A stretch of DNA of 64,000 bases. Source: Burkholderiales bacterium (GTDB taxonomy: Bacteria > Pseudomonadota > Gammaproteobacteria > Burkholderiales > Burkholderiaceae_C). Shown in pieces: positions 1-10,197 of the stretch. The translations under genes were made by a program, and so were the position numbers. Under the pieces are notes generated by a model. The model did not search any database and was not told where the DNA came from. It saw nothing but the letters and a program-made list of their open reading frames with translations. The stretch spans positions 186,001 to 250,000 of the forward strand of contig JAGWTR010000004.1 of the NCBI GenBank assembly GCA_028868855.1. The letters are read 5' to 3'. The stretch's first letter is position 1. Every line of letters starts with the position of its first letter.

Positions 1-1
1 T

Positions 2-1039
2 TCACCAGCGGCATTCGAGGCGCCGCGGGTGGTGGGCGCTTCAGTGTCCTCACCACAAGAAGACGCCCTGGAACGCGCCCTGCGCCCCAAGGACCTGGAC
101 GAGTACGTGGGTCAGGTCAAAGCACGCGAGCAACTGGAGATTTTCATCGCTGCAGCCCGCAAACGCGGCGAGGCCTTGGACCATGTGCTGCTGTTCGGTC
201 CGCCCGGGCTGGGCAAGACCACGCTGAGTCACATCATCGCCACCGAACTGGGCGTGAACCTGCGCCAAACTTCAGGCCCGGTGTTGGAAAAGCCCAAGGA
301 CCTGGCGGCCATCCTGACCAATCTGGAGCGGCACGATGTGTTGTTCATCGACGAGATCCATCGCCTGAGCCCGGTGGTGGAGGAGATCCTCTACCCCGCG
401 CTCGAGGACTATCAGATCGACATCATGATTGGCGACGGGCCGGCGGCGCGTTCGATCAAACTGGATCTGCAGCCCTTCACGCTGGTGGGCGCGACGACGC
501 GGGCGGGCATGCTGACCAACCCGCTGCGCGACCGCTTTGGCATCGTGGCGCGACTGGAGTTCTACACCTCAGAGGAGTTGACGCGCATCGTGACGCGCTC
601 GGCCGGCTTGCTGAACGCGCCCATTGATGCCGAAGGCGCACTGGAAGTGGCGCGCCGGTCTCGCGGCACGCCGCGCATCGCGAACCGGCTACTGCGCCGG
701 GTGCGAGACTACGCCGACGTGAAGGGCGACGGACGCATCACCAAGCAACTCGCCGACAAGGCACTGGCCATGCTGGACGTGGACTCACTGGGTTTTGACG
801 TGATGGACCGTAAGCTGCTGCAGGCCATCATCCACCGCTTCGATGGGGGCCCGGTGGGGCTGGACAATCTGGCCGCCGCCATTGGCGAAGAACGAGAAAC
901 AATCGAGGATGTGATCGAGCCGTATCTGATCCAGCAAGGATTTTTGCAGCGCACGCCACGCGGGCGCATTGCCACGGCGTCAGCCTTTCGGCATCTGGGG
1001 CTGAATCCGCCGCCGCAGGGACAGGATTTATTGACCTGA
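2..1039 (+). CDS. ruvB: Holliday junction branch migration helicase RuvB (5' end cut by the window)
   Basis: RuvB is the AAA+ motor that, as hexamers flanking a RuvA-bound Holliday junction, pumps DNA to drive branch migration in recombinational repair. Visible are the Walker A motif GPPGLGKTT, Walker B DEIH, the sensor motif GATTRAG, and the C-terminal winged-helix motif TPRGRIAT. The reading frame is open to base 2 and the first in-frame GTG (position 29) falls just before the conserved start of the family, so the true start is probably left of the window. About 335 residues are seen of a usual 340-355. No frameshift or missing motif is seen. Confidence 0.96.
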   Translation, partial: SPAAFEAPRVVGASVSSPQEDALERALRPKDLDEYVGQVKAREQLEIFIAAARKRGEALDHVLLFGPPGLGKTTLSHIIATELGVNLRQTSGPVLEKPKDLAAILTNLERHDVLFIDEIHRLSPVVEEILYPALEDYQIDIMIGDGPAARSIKLDLQPFTLVGATTRAGMLTNPLRDRFGIVARLEFYTSEELTRIVTRSAGLLNAPIDAEGALEVARRSRGTPRIANRLLRRVRDYADVKGDGRITKQLADKALAMLDVDSLGFDVMDRKLLQAIIHRFDGGPVGLDNLAAAIGEERETIEDVIEPYLIQQGFLQRTPRGRIATASAFRHLGLNPPPQGQDLLT

Positions 1040-1051
1040 GGTGTGGGCGCT

Positions 1052-1291
1052 TCAGCGCCGGCGCAGGAAGTGGATGAATTCGTCCGTCTCGCCGTGGCGC
1101 TCGGATTGCTGATCGATCAGGTCATTGCCAGTCTGGCGGGCAAAGGCTTGAAAGTCGCGCACGGAACCGGGATCGGTGGCGAGCACCTTGAGAACTTCAC
1201 CGCTGTGCATGTCGGACAAGGCCTTCTTGGCCTTGAGGATGGGCAGCGGGCAGGTCAGGCCTCTGGCGTCGAGTTCCTTGTTGATGTCCAT
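1052..1291 (-). CDS. TusA/SirA-family sulfur carrier protein
   Basis: A 79-residue protein of the TusA (SirA/YeeD) family. The signature is the CPLP box near residues 14-17 (LTCPLPILKAKKAL), whose cysteine carries a persulfide in sulfur relay to tRNA thiolation or other acceptors. The length is the family norm. It sits 36 bases downstream of cysM on the same strand, so a link between cysteine synthesis and sulfur trafficking is plausible. The exact acceptor cannot be told from sequence. The family is clear; assignment as TusA itself rather than a paralogue is not. Confidence 0.88.
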   Translation of the reverse strand: MDINKELDARGLTCPLPILKAKKALSDMHSGEVLKVLATDPGSVRDFQAFARQTGNDLIDQQSERHGETDEFIHFLRRR

Positions 1292-1327
1292 GATGCTCCT
1301 CTTGTTGGGGTGATTCTAGACAGGAAC

Positions 1328-2230
1328 TCAGGCGGGGAAGACGCCGGTAGACAGGTAACGGTCGCCCCGATCACAGACGATGAAGACAATGGTGGCGTTG
1401 CTCACGGTCTGCGCCAGACTCAACGCAGCCCAGCAGGCGCCGCCCGACGAGATGCCGCCGAACAGCCCCTCTTCGCGCACCAGGCGACGGGCCATGTCCT
1501 CGGCGTCCGCCTGGCTGACGTTGATGGTTTCGTCAACGCGACTCGGGTCGAAGATTTTGGGTAGGTAGGCTTCAGGCCATTTGCGGATGCCTGGGATGCG
1601 TGAGCCTTCGCGGGGTTGGGCGCCAATGATGCGCACGGCCGGGCTCTTTTCCTTGAGAAAACGCGAGACGCCCGTGATGGTGCCGGTGGTGCCCATGGCG
1701 CTGACGAAATGGGTGATTCGGCCTTGGGTGTCGGCCCAGATTTCGGGACCGGTGGTCTCGTAATGGATGCGCGGGTTGTCTTCGTTGGCGAACTGGTCAA
1801 GCACCATGCCCTTGCTTTCAAGCACCATCTGGTCGGCCAGGTCGCGGGCATATTCCATGCCACCGCTTTTAGGGGTGAGGATCAGTTCAGCGCCGAAGGC
1901 CTTCATGGTTTGGGCGCGCTCGATGCTGAGGTCTTCCGGCATGATCAGGACCATGCGATAGCCCCTGATGGCGGCCGCCATGGCCAGGGCAATGCCGGTG
2001 TTGCCGGAAGTGGCTTCGATCAGGGTGTCTCCGGGCTTGATCTGGCCGCGCTCCTCGGCGCGGCGGATCATGCTGATGGCGGCACGGTCCTTCACGGAAC
2101 CCGCGGGGTTGTTGCCTTCGAGCTTGGCCAGGATAACGTTGCCGCGGTCATCGTTGTCCTGTCCGGGGATGCGTTGCAGACGCACCAGGGGGGTCTTGCC
2201 GATGACGTCTTCGAGCGTGAAGTAGTTCAT
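1328..2230 (-). CDS. cysM: Cysteine synthase B (O-acetylserine sulfhydrylase)
   Basis: PLP-dependent fold type II enzyme that makes cysteine from O-acetylserine and sulfide or thiosulfate. The PLP-binding lysine is K47 in NNPAGSVKDRA, the substrate loop TSGNTG lies at about residues 74-79, and a GTTGTITG glycine loop binds the PLP phosphate. At 300 residues it matches CysM better than the longer CysK. Its ATG overlaps the stop codon of the upstream hybrid kinase gene (ATGA), implying translational coupling. The TusA-like gene follows. Confidence 0.93.
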   Translation of the reverse strand: MNYFTLEDVIGKTPLVRLQRIPGQDNDDRGNVILAKLEGNNPAGSVKDRAAISMIRRAEERGQIKPGDTLIEATSGNTGIALAMAAAIRGYRMVLIMPEDLSIERAQTMKAFGAELILTPKSGGMEYARDLADQMVLESKGMVLDQFANEDNPRIHYETTGPEIWADTQGRITHFVSAMGTTGTITGVSRFLKEKSPAVRIIGAQPREGSRIPGIRKWPEAYLPKIFDPSRVDETINVSQADAEDMARRLVREEGLFGGISSGGACWAALSLAQTVSNATIVFIVCDRGDRYLSTGVFPA

Positions 2231-4710
2231 GGGGCCGATTGTCGCAGAGCCAGGCTCTCGAGCATCGACATCAGACGAGGCAGATCCAATGGTTTGGCCA
2301 AATAGGCATGGAAGCCCGCACTCAGGCCGCGCTCGACCTGTTCGGGCATGGCATCGGCCGACAGGGCGATGACCGGGATCGCCTGGGTGTGGCTGTCGGC
2401 GCGCAGGCGTTGCAAGACCTCAAAACCGTCCATGCCGGACAGGTGGATATCCAATAGAACGACATTTGGCAGAACGCTTCTGGCCCGATTGAGCCCGTCT
2501 TGCCCCGTCACCGCCGTTGACAGGTGCCAATGGGGGCGCAATTCAAACATCTGCTCGACCACCTTGAGGTTGGCGGCGTTGTCCTCGATGTACAGCACCT
2601 CGAATGGTGCGCTGGTCAGCGCGGCGCCCAGGCCCTGGCTGGCCGCCACGCGACAGACCACGCAGCCCTCGGTCTGAGGCAACTCGATCCAGAAGGTGGA
2701 GCCTTCTCCGACACGAGACGCCACCCCGATGGTTCCACCCATCAGCTCGGTCAAGCGCCTTGCCATGGCCAAGCCAATCCCGCTGCCTTCAATGCCTGTG
2801 CGCTCTGCCCCCAGTCGCTCGAAGGTGCGAAACAGGAAAGGAATCTTCTCTGGCTCGACCCCTGGCCCCGTATCACGCACCGACAGGCGCACTTGCGCTG
2901 CGGCGGACACCTCCACATCAATCCAGACACGACCATGTTCGCGGTTGTATTTGGCGGCGTTGGACAGCAGGTTGACGATGACTTGCTTGAGGCGAACCGG
3001 ATCGGCCAGTACGCAGGCATCAGCAGGTGTGTGGTTCACCAGTTCAATGTGCCGCCGTGCAAGACTGTCCTGCACGATGCTCAACGCCTCGTTGACCACA
3101 TCAGCCAAGGCCACAGGCACCGACGTCAACGGCACCTTGCCCGATTCGATGCGGGTCAGGTCCAGCAGGTCTTCGATCAAGGCAAGCAGGTGCTCACCAG
3201 CCCGACGGATCTCGCTGACCATGCTCATTAGCTTCACCGGCAAATCCTGCATTTCCAACAGCTGGGCAAAGCCGAGAATCGCGTTCAACGGTGTGCGAAG
3301 CTCATGGCTCATGCCCGACAGAAATGTGGACTTGGCTGCACTGGCCTGGCGAGCAAAGTCCAGCGCCTCTTGCAGTTCGGAGGTGCGTTCGGCCACCTGC
3401 CTCTCGAGCAGTGCGCTTGCCTCTTCCCGGCGCTGTGCCGCCTGGTGACGCCGGGTGATGTCCAGCCCCAAGGCCAGGAGGCCTTCTTGCGTCGGCGTCA
3501 CGGATAGCTCGAACCAACCCGTACCACCATCAGGAAAGCTGTAGCTGACCTCAGTCCGCTGCGCGACACGGTCGTCCATGGTGCGGCGATAGATCGCGAA
3601 GACTTCGGACTGCTCAATACCGGGGAAGAGATCGGTCAGCTTTCGACCAACGACCTTGTCGCTTGGCAGGCGGGCAAGGCGCGCGCCCGCTTCGTTGGAA
3701 TACAGGATGGTCCAGTCAAATCCAAGGAGCATGCACCCTTCCAGCATGCTGTCCAGCGCGTGGTGAAAACGCTTCTCGGACTCACGGACCGCGCTTTCTG
3801 CCCGCTGGCGCTCGGCATCCATGCGCGCCAGGTTGGCCTGCGTTTCGGACAACCACCCCAGCACGCTGTCTTGCTTCGCGTTGGGGACCTGGATCACGGT
3901 GGACAGATCCCCGCGGCCAAGACGGGCGATGCTGATGAAAACATCGTTGACCGAGCCGCCCAGAATCGCGTTCAAACTCCGGCGTACTCGCCAAAGCAGC
4001 AGCATCGGAACCATGGCGAGCAGAATGAATACCCAGCGCATCATGGTGGCGTGGGCTTCGGCATCCTGAACCGCCTGACGCGTACGTGGATCCAAAAGGC
4101 GCCTGAACTCAGCGATCGGCCGCATGATGTCGGCCTTCGCCTGTTGATAAGGCGTGTCGAACAGCATCCCCAGCGCCCTGTCTCTATTGGCACGTGTGGG
4201 CGGAGAGGTCGATTCAAACAAGGCCATGGCGGCCAATTCAATCTGGCTCAGCGCATCTGAATTGGCCTTGGACTCGGCAAGTTTGCCAAGTTCTGCCTCG
4301 GTCAAGTCAGCCCGCTTCATCAGTGTCAGCAGAGGGACGGCCGGGCCGCTTGACGTTGGACGAGAATCGGTCGACTCCACCAGATCCCAATAGTCGGGCC
4401 GCGGTTTCCTGCCCTCACGGATGTCAAGAATGTCCAGATAGTGCTGTTTATTGCGTAGGTTTCCGGTCGACACGTACTCGCGCACCATGCGCGTCAGGTC
4501 GTCAGACGAGTTGCGCAATTCTTCAGACAGCAAAAACGATTGCTGACGCAACTCGTTGGCTCGATCAATCTGCTTTTCGGCCCTGACATAAACAATGAAG
4601 CTGACGATGACCACAACGAACATGGCCATCGTCAGCCAGACATACAGCGAGAACCGGGACAGGTTCGACTTGGAAGCCATGATCGCGCTCTGCTTTGTTG
4701 TCCGTGTCAC
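2227..4710 (-). CDS. Membrane hybrid sensor histidine kinase/response regulator with PAS domain
   Basis: An 827-residue two-component hybrid kinase. In order: TM helix about 21-42, a periplasmic sensor segment about 45-225 with no family I recognise, TM helix about 225-240, a HAMP-like linker, and a PAS domain about 313-425. A short coiled coil leads to HisKA with phospho-accepting H469 (SHELRTP). HATPase_c follows at about 570-680 (N box NLLSNAAKYN, G boxes DTGPGV and GSGIGLAMA). The C-terminal receiver domain at about 703-820 has acidic pocket E709/D710, phospho-acceptor D754 and K806. The GTG start has an AAGG nine bases upstream; an ATG at 4680 is the alternative. There is no DNA-binding output domain, so a phosphorelay partner must lie elsewhere. 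It overlaps cysM by four bases. Confidence 0.88.
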   Translation of the reverse strand: MTRTTKQSAIMASKSNLSRFSLYVWLTMAMFVVVIVSFIVYVRAEKQIDRANELRQQSFLLSEELRNSSDDLTRMVREYVSTGNLRNKQHYLDILDIREGRKPRPDYWDLVESTDSRPTSSGPAVPLLTLMKRADLTEAELGKLAESKANSDALSQIELAAMALFESTSPPTRANRDRALGMLFDTPYQQAKADIMRPIAEFRRLLDPRTRQAVQDAEAHATMMRWVFILLAMVPMLLLWRVRRSLNAILGGSVNDVFISIARLGRGDLSTVIQVPNAKQDSVLGWLSETQANLARMDAERQRAESAVRESEKRFHHALDSMLEGCMLLGFDWTILYSNEAGARLARLPSDKVVGRKLTDLFPGIEQSEVFAIYRRTMDDRVAQRTEVSYSFPDGGTGWFELSVTPTQEGLLALGLDITRRHQAAQRREEASALLERQVAERTSELQEALDFARQASAAKSTFLSGMSHELRTPLNAILGFAQLLEMQDLPVKLMSMVSEIRRAGEHLLALIEDLLDLTRIESGKVPLTSVPVALADVVNEALSIVQDSLARRHIELVNHTPADACVLADPVRLKQVIVNLLSNAAKYNREHGRVWIDVEVSAAAQVRLSVRDTGPGVEPEKIPFLFRTFERLGAERTGIEGSGIGLAMARRLTELMGGTIGVASRVGEGSTFWIELPQTEGCVVCRVAASQGLGAALTSAPFEVLYIEDNAANLKVVEQMFELRPHWHLSTAVTGQDGLNRARSVLPNVVLLDIHLSGMDGFEVLQRLRADSHTQAIPVIALSADAMPEQVERGLSAGFHAYLAKPLDLPRLMSMLESLALRQSAP

Positions 4711-4872
4711 AAGGTTTGACCTTACATTGATTTATCAGGCTAATGCAATCCTCGCTGGCGAACAATGCACTGGCCTCCGGACAGTGGCCTTGACACTTCG
4801 CCGGCATGTACCAGCCTGCAGGTACCCATACGGACTACGGCGCCTGGGCAGGCGCTGAAACCAGACGAGCAT

Positions 4873-4905
4873 AAAAAAACCGCCAGGTTCAAAAAACGTG
4901 GCGGG
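4873..4905 (-). terminator. Rho-independent terminator after tRNA-Leu
   Basis: On the minus strand a CCGCCA/TGGCGG stem is followed by seven T residues, starting 24 bases after the tRNA-Leu 3' end. The rest of 4711-4928, between the kinase gene and the tRNA, shows nothing else I can support. Confidence 0.75.
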
Positions 4906-4928
4906 TTTTTATGGTTTGAACAATCACG

Positions 4929-5013
4929 TGGTGCCCCGGGCCGGACTCGAACCGGCACTCCTTGCGGAACCGGATTTTGAATCCGGCGCGTCTACCAATT
5001 TCACCACCAGGGC
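4929..5013 (-). tRNA. tRNA-Leu (anticodon CAA)
   Basis: Reading the minus strand, the 85-base sequence folds as a class II tRNA. The 5' GCCCTGG pairs with CCGGGGC, followed by A and an encoded CCA. The anticodon arm CCGGA-TTCAAAA-TCCGG gives anticodon CAA (reads UUG). A long variable arm (GTTCCGCAAGGAGT region) and a T arm with GGTTCGAGTCC follow. The long variable arm fits leucine identity. Confidence 0.97.
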
Positions 5014-5129
5014 GCTGATGTGAGGGTGCGAAGCATAGCACACCCCTGCGGAACGCTCTGCACCCTGCGGGCCCCACATCAATGGGCCCTATGATGCAGG
5101 TCTGTACGCTTTACTGACACCGTGACCGC

Positions 5130-5756
5130 ATGCCTCCACTGCCACCGATCACCCAGGCCCTGATTCTCGTCAACGTGGCGCTGTACTGCATTGACGTGGC
5201 CCTTGGCAACGCCTTGTCACAGTGGATGGCTCTGTGGCCGCTGGGGAGCGAGTTCTTCTTTCCGTGGCAGGTGGTGACTTATGCCTTCATGCACGGATCG
5301 CTGGCCCACATTTTTTTCAACATGATGGGTTTTTGGATGTTTGGCGGTGAGCTCGAACGCATCTGGGGCGGCAAGCGCTACAGCCAATTTCTGGCCGCGA
5401 GCATCCTGGCCGCCGCGCTGACGCAACTGCTCATGTCCGCTGTCTTCGGCTGGATGAACCCCACCGTGGGCGCTTCGGGCGGCTTGTTCGGTCTGTTGCT
5501 GGCCTTTGGCATGATGTTTCCGAACCGAATCATCATGCCGCTGTTTCCGCCCATCCCGATGAAGGCCAAGATATTCGTGGCCCTCTATGGCGCGCTGGAG
5601 CTGATCATGGGCGTGACGGGCACCAGTTCAGGCGTGGCGCACTTTGCCCACCTGGGCGGGATGCTGGGCGGCTGGCTGATGCTGCGTTTCTGGCGCGGGC
5701 AACCACCCTTCCCCCCCAAGCGTCGCGGCCCGCCCGGCGCACGCCGTCCGTTTTAA
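5130..5756 (+). CDS. Rhomboid-family intramembrane serine protease
   Basis: A 208-residue polytopic membrane protein of the rhomboid family, which cleaves membrane-anchored substrates inside the bilayer. It has the catalytic serine motif GASGGLFG near residues 114-121 and the catalytic histidine in AHFAHLGG near residues 170-177. The conserved HxxxxHxxxNM-type segment (HGSLAHIFFNMMGFW) lies in the second helix. About six hydrophobic helices are visible and the tail is basic and proline-rich. Substrates are unknown. It converges with the DUF2189 gene; the two reading ends overlap by a few bases. Confidence 0.9.
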   Translation: MPPLPPITQALILVNVALYCIDVALGNALSQWMALWPLGSEFFFPWQVVTYAFMHGSLAHIFFNMMGFWMFGGELERIWGGKRYSQFLAASILAAALTQLLMSAVFGWMNPTVGASGGLFGLLLAFGMMFPNRIIMPLFPPIPMKAKIFVALYGALELIMGVTGTSSGVAHFAHLGGMLGGWLMLRFWRGQPPFPPKRRGPPGARRPF

Positions 5757-6706
5757 GTCGGACCGCCGACGGCAGCCTTGTAGGCATGCCATGAGGCATG
5801 ACCCAGCAGGGGGCCCACCAGCAATAGCCCGAAGAAGCCCGGCACCATGGCCAGGCACACCAGCGCGGTGATCAGGGCGCCCCACAACAACATGACGCCA
5901 GGCTGCGATGTGACCAGGCGCAAACTGGTGAGACCAGCGGTGACGGCATCGACCTGACGGTCCAGCATCATGGGAATGCTGATGACGCTGATGGCATAGA
6001 TCAGGCCGGCGAATACGGCGCCCACCGACAGGTAGGCGATGATGAAAGGCGCGTTTTCAGGGTCGACCAGCTTGAGCAAGGACCCCTGGAAATCGGGCAT
6101 GGCGTCGAAACTGAGCGCAAACACAATCATGGCCGAACGCCCCCAGAGCATTTCCAGGATCAGCAGCACGCCGCCAAACACGGCCATTTGTCCGCCGCGC
6201 GTGCGCCAGGCCAGCAAGGAGGCTCCCAGGCGTGGTGTGTGACCTTGGTCGAGGCTTTGGCTGGCCTGGTACAGGCCCAGACACAGCATGGGTCCGACCA
6301 GCAAAAATCCGGCGGACAGGGCCAGCGTGTAGGCCGGAGCGTGTTGAAACACGATCATCAGCAGCCAACCCATGGCGACAAAACAAGCGCCATAGAACAG
6401 ACCTAGCATGGGGGCTTGAACAAAGTCTTTCCAGCCAGCGGCCAACCACTGAAACGGGGCTGACCAGGCCAGGGGCTGCAAGGGGATGTCGAAGACGCCG
6501 GGCGGGCGATCGGCATCGTCAAGCGTGAGGGGATCGAGCGGCGCCAACTCGGCAGCGGCCGCCGGCACGAGCGAGGCCACCGGCGCGTGGGGCTGAGCAG
6601 GCCCATGCGCGATGACGCGGCGCAATTCTTGGTGCTTGGCACCCCGGCCGCCACGGCGCGGATAGGCGCCCAGGCTGTGGGGGTGATGACGGGACAATGC
6701 GGCCAT
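5753..6706 (-). CDS. DUF2189 domain-containing integral membrane protein
   Basis: A protein of about 317 residues with a polar, arginine/histidine-rich N-terminal part (about residues 1-90) followed by six or so hydrophobic helices. The C-terminal half resembles the DUF2189 family, common in proteobacteria and of unknown function. I chose the ATG at 6706 because GAGGAG stands six bases upstream; an upstream in-frame start at 6736 lacks such a site. It is next to lspA on the same strand but separated by 57 bases, and no functional link is evident. Confidence 0.75.
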   Translation of the reverse strand: MAALSRHHPHSLGAYPRRGGRGAKHQELRRVIAHGPAQPHAPVASLVPAAAAELAPLDPLTLDDADRPPGVFDIPLQPLAWSAPFQWLAAGWKDFVQAPMLGLFYGACFVAMGWLLMIVFQHAPAYTLALSAGFLLVGPMLCLGLYQASQSLDQGHTPRLGASLLAWRTRGGQMAVFGGVLLILEMLWGRSAMIVFALSFDAMPDFQGSLLKLVDPENAPFIIAYLSVGAVFAGLIYAISVISIPMMLDRQVDAVTAGLTSLRLVTSQPGVMLLWGALITALVCLAMVPGFFGLLLVGPLLGHASWHAYKAAVGGPT

Positions 6707-6763
6707 GTAAGCTCCTCGACGTGTGTCGATGGTCACATGCCACGCCCGCCAATTTGATCAGGA

Positions 6764-7300
6764 TCAACCCTTGCGCACCCGGCGCAGCTCGTCCAGGATC
6801 AGCAGAGCGGCACCGATTGTGATGCCACAGTCGGCCACATTGAAGGCTGGAAAGTGCCCGCCCGGAAACAGCGGCGACATCCAGGCCCAATGGAAGTCGA
6901 GGAAATCGACCACGTAACCGTGGATCAGGCGGTCCAGCACATTGCCAACCGCCCCCGCCAGGATCAGGGTCAGCGCCCAGGCAAATAGTTTTTGGTGGCC
7001 GTGCTGGCGCAGCATGTAGATGATGAAGGTCGCCGCCGCCAATCCCAGGCCCACAAAGAACCAGCGCTGCCAGCCGCCGGCGTGGGCCAGAAAGGAAAAG
7101 GCAGCCCCGGTGTTGTGCGCCCTCACCAGGTTGAAAAAACTGAAGACGTGGCGGCTGTCGCCGTGCTGAAAATAGCCCACCACCAGCACCTTGGTGAACT
7201 GGTCGAGCAAGATGATGATGAAGGCGATGCCCAGCCAGGCCAGCAGGCTGTTGCCGCCGCCAGAACTCACCGTCTTGAAACTTGATTTGCGCGTTGCCAT
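6764..7300 (-). CDS. lspA: Lipoprotein signal peptidase (signal peptidase II)
   Basis: Inner-membrane aspartyl protease that removes the signal peptide from diacylglyceryl-modified prolipoproteins. The 178 residues contain four hydrophobic helices and the two catalytic aspartates, D123 in GNVLDR and D157 in FNVADC. The N-terminal DQFTK motif is also present. The start codon overlaps the stop of ileS (ATGA), the classic ileS-lspA arrangement. About 15 extra residues precede the first helix. Confidence 0.96.
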   Translation of the reverse strand: MATRKSSFKTVSSGGGNSLLAWLGIAFIIILLDQFTKVLVVGYFQHGDSRHVFSFFNLVRAHNTGAAFSFLAHAGGWQRWFFVGLGLAAATFIIYMLRQHGHQKLFAWALTLILAGAVGNVLDRLIHGYVVDFLDFHWAWMSPLFPGGHFPAFNVADCGITIGAALLILDELRRVRKG

Positions 7301-10197
7301 CAGGCCACCTTGCGGGTTTCACCCTGGCCAAACAGATTGCTGCTGCAACGGCCGCAAAGGGTCGGGTGGGCGGCATCGCTGCCGACGTCGTCGCGGTAGT
7401 GCCAGCAGCGTTCGCATTTGGTGGACTGCGAGGGCGTGACGGTGATGCCCAGGGCCTCACCTGCGGCCAGGATGGCTTTGGAGGTGATCAACACGAACTT
7501 GAGGTCATCGCCCAGCGACGCCAGCAGGGCGTGGTCATCGCTGGCGGCGCTCAAGGTGACGTCGGCCTGCAATGAGGCGCCGACCAGGCCTTGGGTGCGC
7601 ACGGCTTCGATGTCCTTGTTGACCAGCTCGCGGATCTCGCGCAGGCGGCTCCATTTGGGCAGCAAGGCGGCATCGGTGGCACCAAAATTCCAATAGGTTT
7701 CGGTGAAGATGGTGTCTTGCGCCGATGCCTGGGTGAAGACCTGCCAGGCCTCTTCGGCCGTGAAGCTCAGGAAAGGTGCCATCCAGCGCAACATGGCGTG
7801 GGTGATGTTCCACAGCGCGGTCTGGGCACTGCGGCGCGCCACTGACTTGGGCGCCGTGGTGTAGAGGCGGTCTTTCAACACGTCCAGGTAGAAGGCGCCC
7901 AGGTCTTCGGAGCAATAGACCTGCAGCTTGCCGACCACGGGGTGAAATTCGTAGCGCTCGTAGTGAGCCAAGATGTCGTCCTGCAGTTCAGCCGCACGCG
8001 CCAAGGCGTAGCGGTCGATTTCCAGCAACTGATCGGCGGGAACGGCGTCAATCTGGGGGTCGAAGTCGCTGACGTTGGCCAGCAGGAAGCGCAGGGTGTT
8101 GCGGATGCGGCGGTAGCCGTCGACCACGCGGGCCAGGATCTTGTCGTCGCCGGCGATATCGCCGGAGTAGTCGCTCGAAGCCACCCACAGGCGGATGATT
8201 TCAGCGCCGAGCTTCTTTGAGGTTTCTTGAGGGTCAACGCCATTGCCAGCGGACTTGCTCATCTTGCGGCCCTGGCTGTCCACGGTGAAGCCGTGGGTCA
8301 GCAGACCCTTGTACGGCGCACGCCCGTAGATGGCACAGGCGACCAGCAAGGAGCTGTGGAACCAGCCGCGGTGTTGGTCGTGGCCTTCCAGGTAGAGATC
8401 AGCCTCGTGCAACTCGTCGTGCCCCGCATCAGGGTGACTGCCCTGCGAAGGGTTGAGCACATGGAAGAAGGACGAGCCCGAATCGAACCAGACGTCCAGG
8501 ATGTCGGTGGACTTGCTGTAGTGCTCGGCCGAATGGTCACCCGAGACGCCCAGCCACTGCGCCGGGTCCAGCTTGGACCAGGCTTCGACACCGCCTTGCT
8601 CGACCAGGTCGGCGGCGCGGTCGATGAAGGCCATGGTGTCGGGGTGCAGCTCGCCGGTGACCTTGTGCAGGAACAACGGCAGCGGAACACCCCAGTTGCG
8701 TTGGCGCGAGATGCACCAGTCAGGGCGGTTGGCGATCATGTCGCGCAGGCGGACACGGCCGTTCTCGGGGTAGAAGGCGGTGTGATCGATGGCGTCCAGG
8801 GCCAACTGGCGCAGGGTCTTGTCGGCCTTGTTGGACGTGAAGACGCCTTCGTTTCCGCCTTCAGCCCCGTCCATGCGCACGAACCATTGCGCAGCGGCAC
8901 GGAAGATCACCGGCTTTTTATGGCGCCAGCAATGCGGGTAGCTGTGGGTGATGTCGCTGGAGGCCAGCAGGCGGCCGTGCTCGCGCAGTGTCTCGATGAT
9001 GACGGGCGCGGCCTTCCAGATGTGCTGGCCGCCAAACAGCGGCAACTCGGTTTCGTAGACGCCGTGGCCCTGAACGGGGTTGAGGATGTCATCAAACTTG
9101 AGTCCGTGCGCAAGGCAGGACTGGAAGTCGTCCACACCATAGGCGGGCGCGGCATGCACGATGCCCGTGCCATCGTCTGCGCTGACGTAGTCGGCCATGT
9201 AGACGGGGCTGAGGCGGTCGTAGCCTTTGTCCACATGGGCCAGTGGATGCTTGAAGTTCAGGCCTTCGAGCTTGGCGCCCGTCGTCGTGGCGATGACCTT
9301 GACGTGGTCGGCCTCGAAGCCATAGCGGGCCACGGCCTTGTCAACCAGGGTTTCGGCCAGGACCAACAAACCGCGCGGGGTGTCGACCAGGGCGTAGCTC
9401 AACGCGGGGTGCATGTTGAGCGCCTGGTTGGCGGGGATGGTCCAGGCGGTGGTCGTCCAGATCACGGCAAAGGCGTCTTTGTCGAGCTTGGGCAGCGCAA
9501 AGGCGGCGGCCAGTTTGGCAGGTTCAGCCGCCAGGAATTGCACATCCAGCGTCTGTGATTTTTTGTCAGCGTATTCGATCTCGAATTCGGCCAGCGAGGA
9601 GCCGCAGTCAAAGCACCAGTACACGGGCTTGAGGCCACGGTAGACAAAACCGCGCTCCATGATTTTTTTGAGCGCACGGATTTCGTTGGCTTCGTTGCCG
9701 AAGTCCATGGTGCGGTACGGGCGGTCCCAATCGGCCAGCACGCCCAGGCGCTTGAAGTCGGTGCGCTGCAGGTCGACCTGCTCCCCGGCGTAGGCACGCG
9801 CCTTGGCCTGCACGTCGTCGCGGCTGAGGTTGCGGCCAAAGGTTTTTTCGATCTGGTTTTCAATCGGCAGGCCGTGGCAATCCCAACCGGGCACATAGCT
9901 GGCGTCCATGCCCTTGAGCTGGCGCGCCTTGACGATCATGTCCTTGAGGATTTTGTTGACGGCGTGGCCCATGTGGATCTGGCCATTGGCGTAGGGCGGT
10001 CCGTCGTGCAGGACGAATTTGGGCGCGCCGCAACGGGCGTCGCGCAGCTTTTTGTAGACGCCCTGGTCTTCCCATTGCTGGACCCAGCCCGGTTCGCGCT
10101 TGGGCAGATCCCCCCGCATCGGGAACGGGGTGTCGGGCATGTTCAGCGTGGCGCGGTATTGGCTTTCCGCTGGTTTGGCAGACTTGTCTTGGCTCAT
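7300..10197 (-). CDS. ileS: Isoleucyl-tRNA synthetase
   Basis: Class Ia aminoacyl-tRNA synthetase of 965 residues. The HIGH-type motif lies in [11 protein letters not shown] (about 68-78) and the KMSKS motif at 645-649. A large CP1 editing domain sits between them. A C-terminal zinc finger is formed by CERCWH and CGRCSSN. Length and the zinc finger fit the bacterial type 1 enzyme. It overlaps ribF upstream and lspA downstream by four bases each, so the three genes should be translated in a coupled way. Confidence 0.98.
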   Translation of the reverse strand: MSQDKSAKPAESQYRATLNMPDTPFPMRGDLPKREPGWVQQWEDQGVYKKLRDARCGAPKFVLHDGPPYANGQIHMGHAVNKILKDMIVKARQLKGMDASYVPGWDCHGLPIENQIEKTFGRNLSRDDVQAKARAYAGEQVDLQRTDFKRLGVLADWDRPYRTMDFGNEANEIRALKKIMERGFVYRGLKPVYWCFDCGSSLAEFEIEYADKKSQTLDVQFLAAEPAKLAAAFALPKLDKDAFAVIWTTTAWTIPANQALNMHPALSYALVDTPRGLLVLAETLVDKAVARYGFEADHVKVIATTTGAKLEGLNFKHPLAHVDKGYDRLSPVYMADYVSADDGTGIVHAAPAYGVDDFQSCLAHGLKFDDILNPVQGHGVYETELPLFGGQHIWKAAPVIIETLREHGRLLASSDITHSYPHCWRHKKPVIFRAAAQWFVRMDGAEGGNEGVFTSNKADKTLRQLALDAIDHTAFYPENGRVRLRDMIANRPDWCISRQRNWGVPLPLFLHKVTGELHPDTMAFIDRAADLVEQGGVEAWSKLDPAQWLGVSGDHSAEHYSKSTDILDVWFDSGSSFFHVLNPSQGSHPDAGHDELHEADLYLEGHDQHRGWFHSSLLVACAIYGRAPYKGLLTHGFTVDSQGRKMSKSAGNGVDPQETSKKLGAEIIRLWVASSDYSGDIAGDDKILARVVDGYRRIRNTLRFLLANVSDFDPQIDAVPADQLLEIDRYALARAAELQDDILAHYERYEFHPVVGKLQVYCSEDLGAFYLDVLKDRLYTTAPKSVARRSAQTALWNITHAMLRWMAPFLSFTAEEAWQVFTQASAQDTIFTETYWNFGATDAALLPKWSRLREIRELVNKDIEAVRTQGLVGASLQADVTLSAASDDHALLASLGDDLKFVLITSKAILAAGEALGITVTPSQSTKCERCWHYRDDVGSDAAHPTLCGRCSSNLFGQGETRKVA

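Noticed and set aside
8227..9558. A 443-codon open frame on the plus strand across ileS
   Set aside because: Antisense shadow of ileS without motifs.
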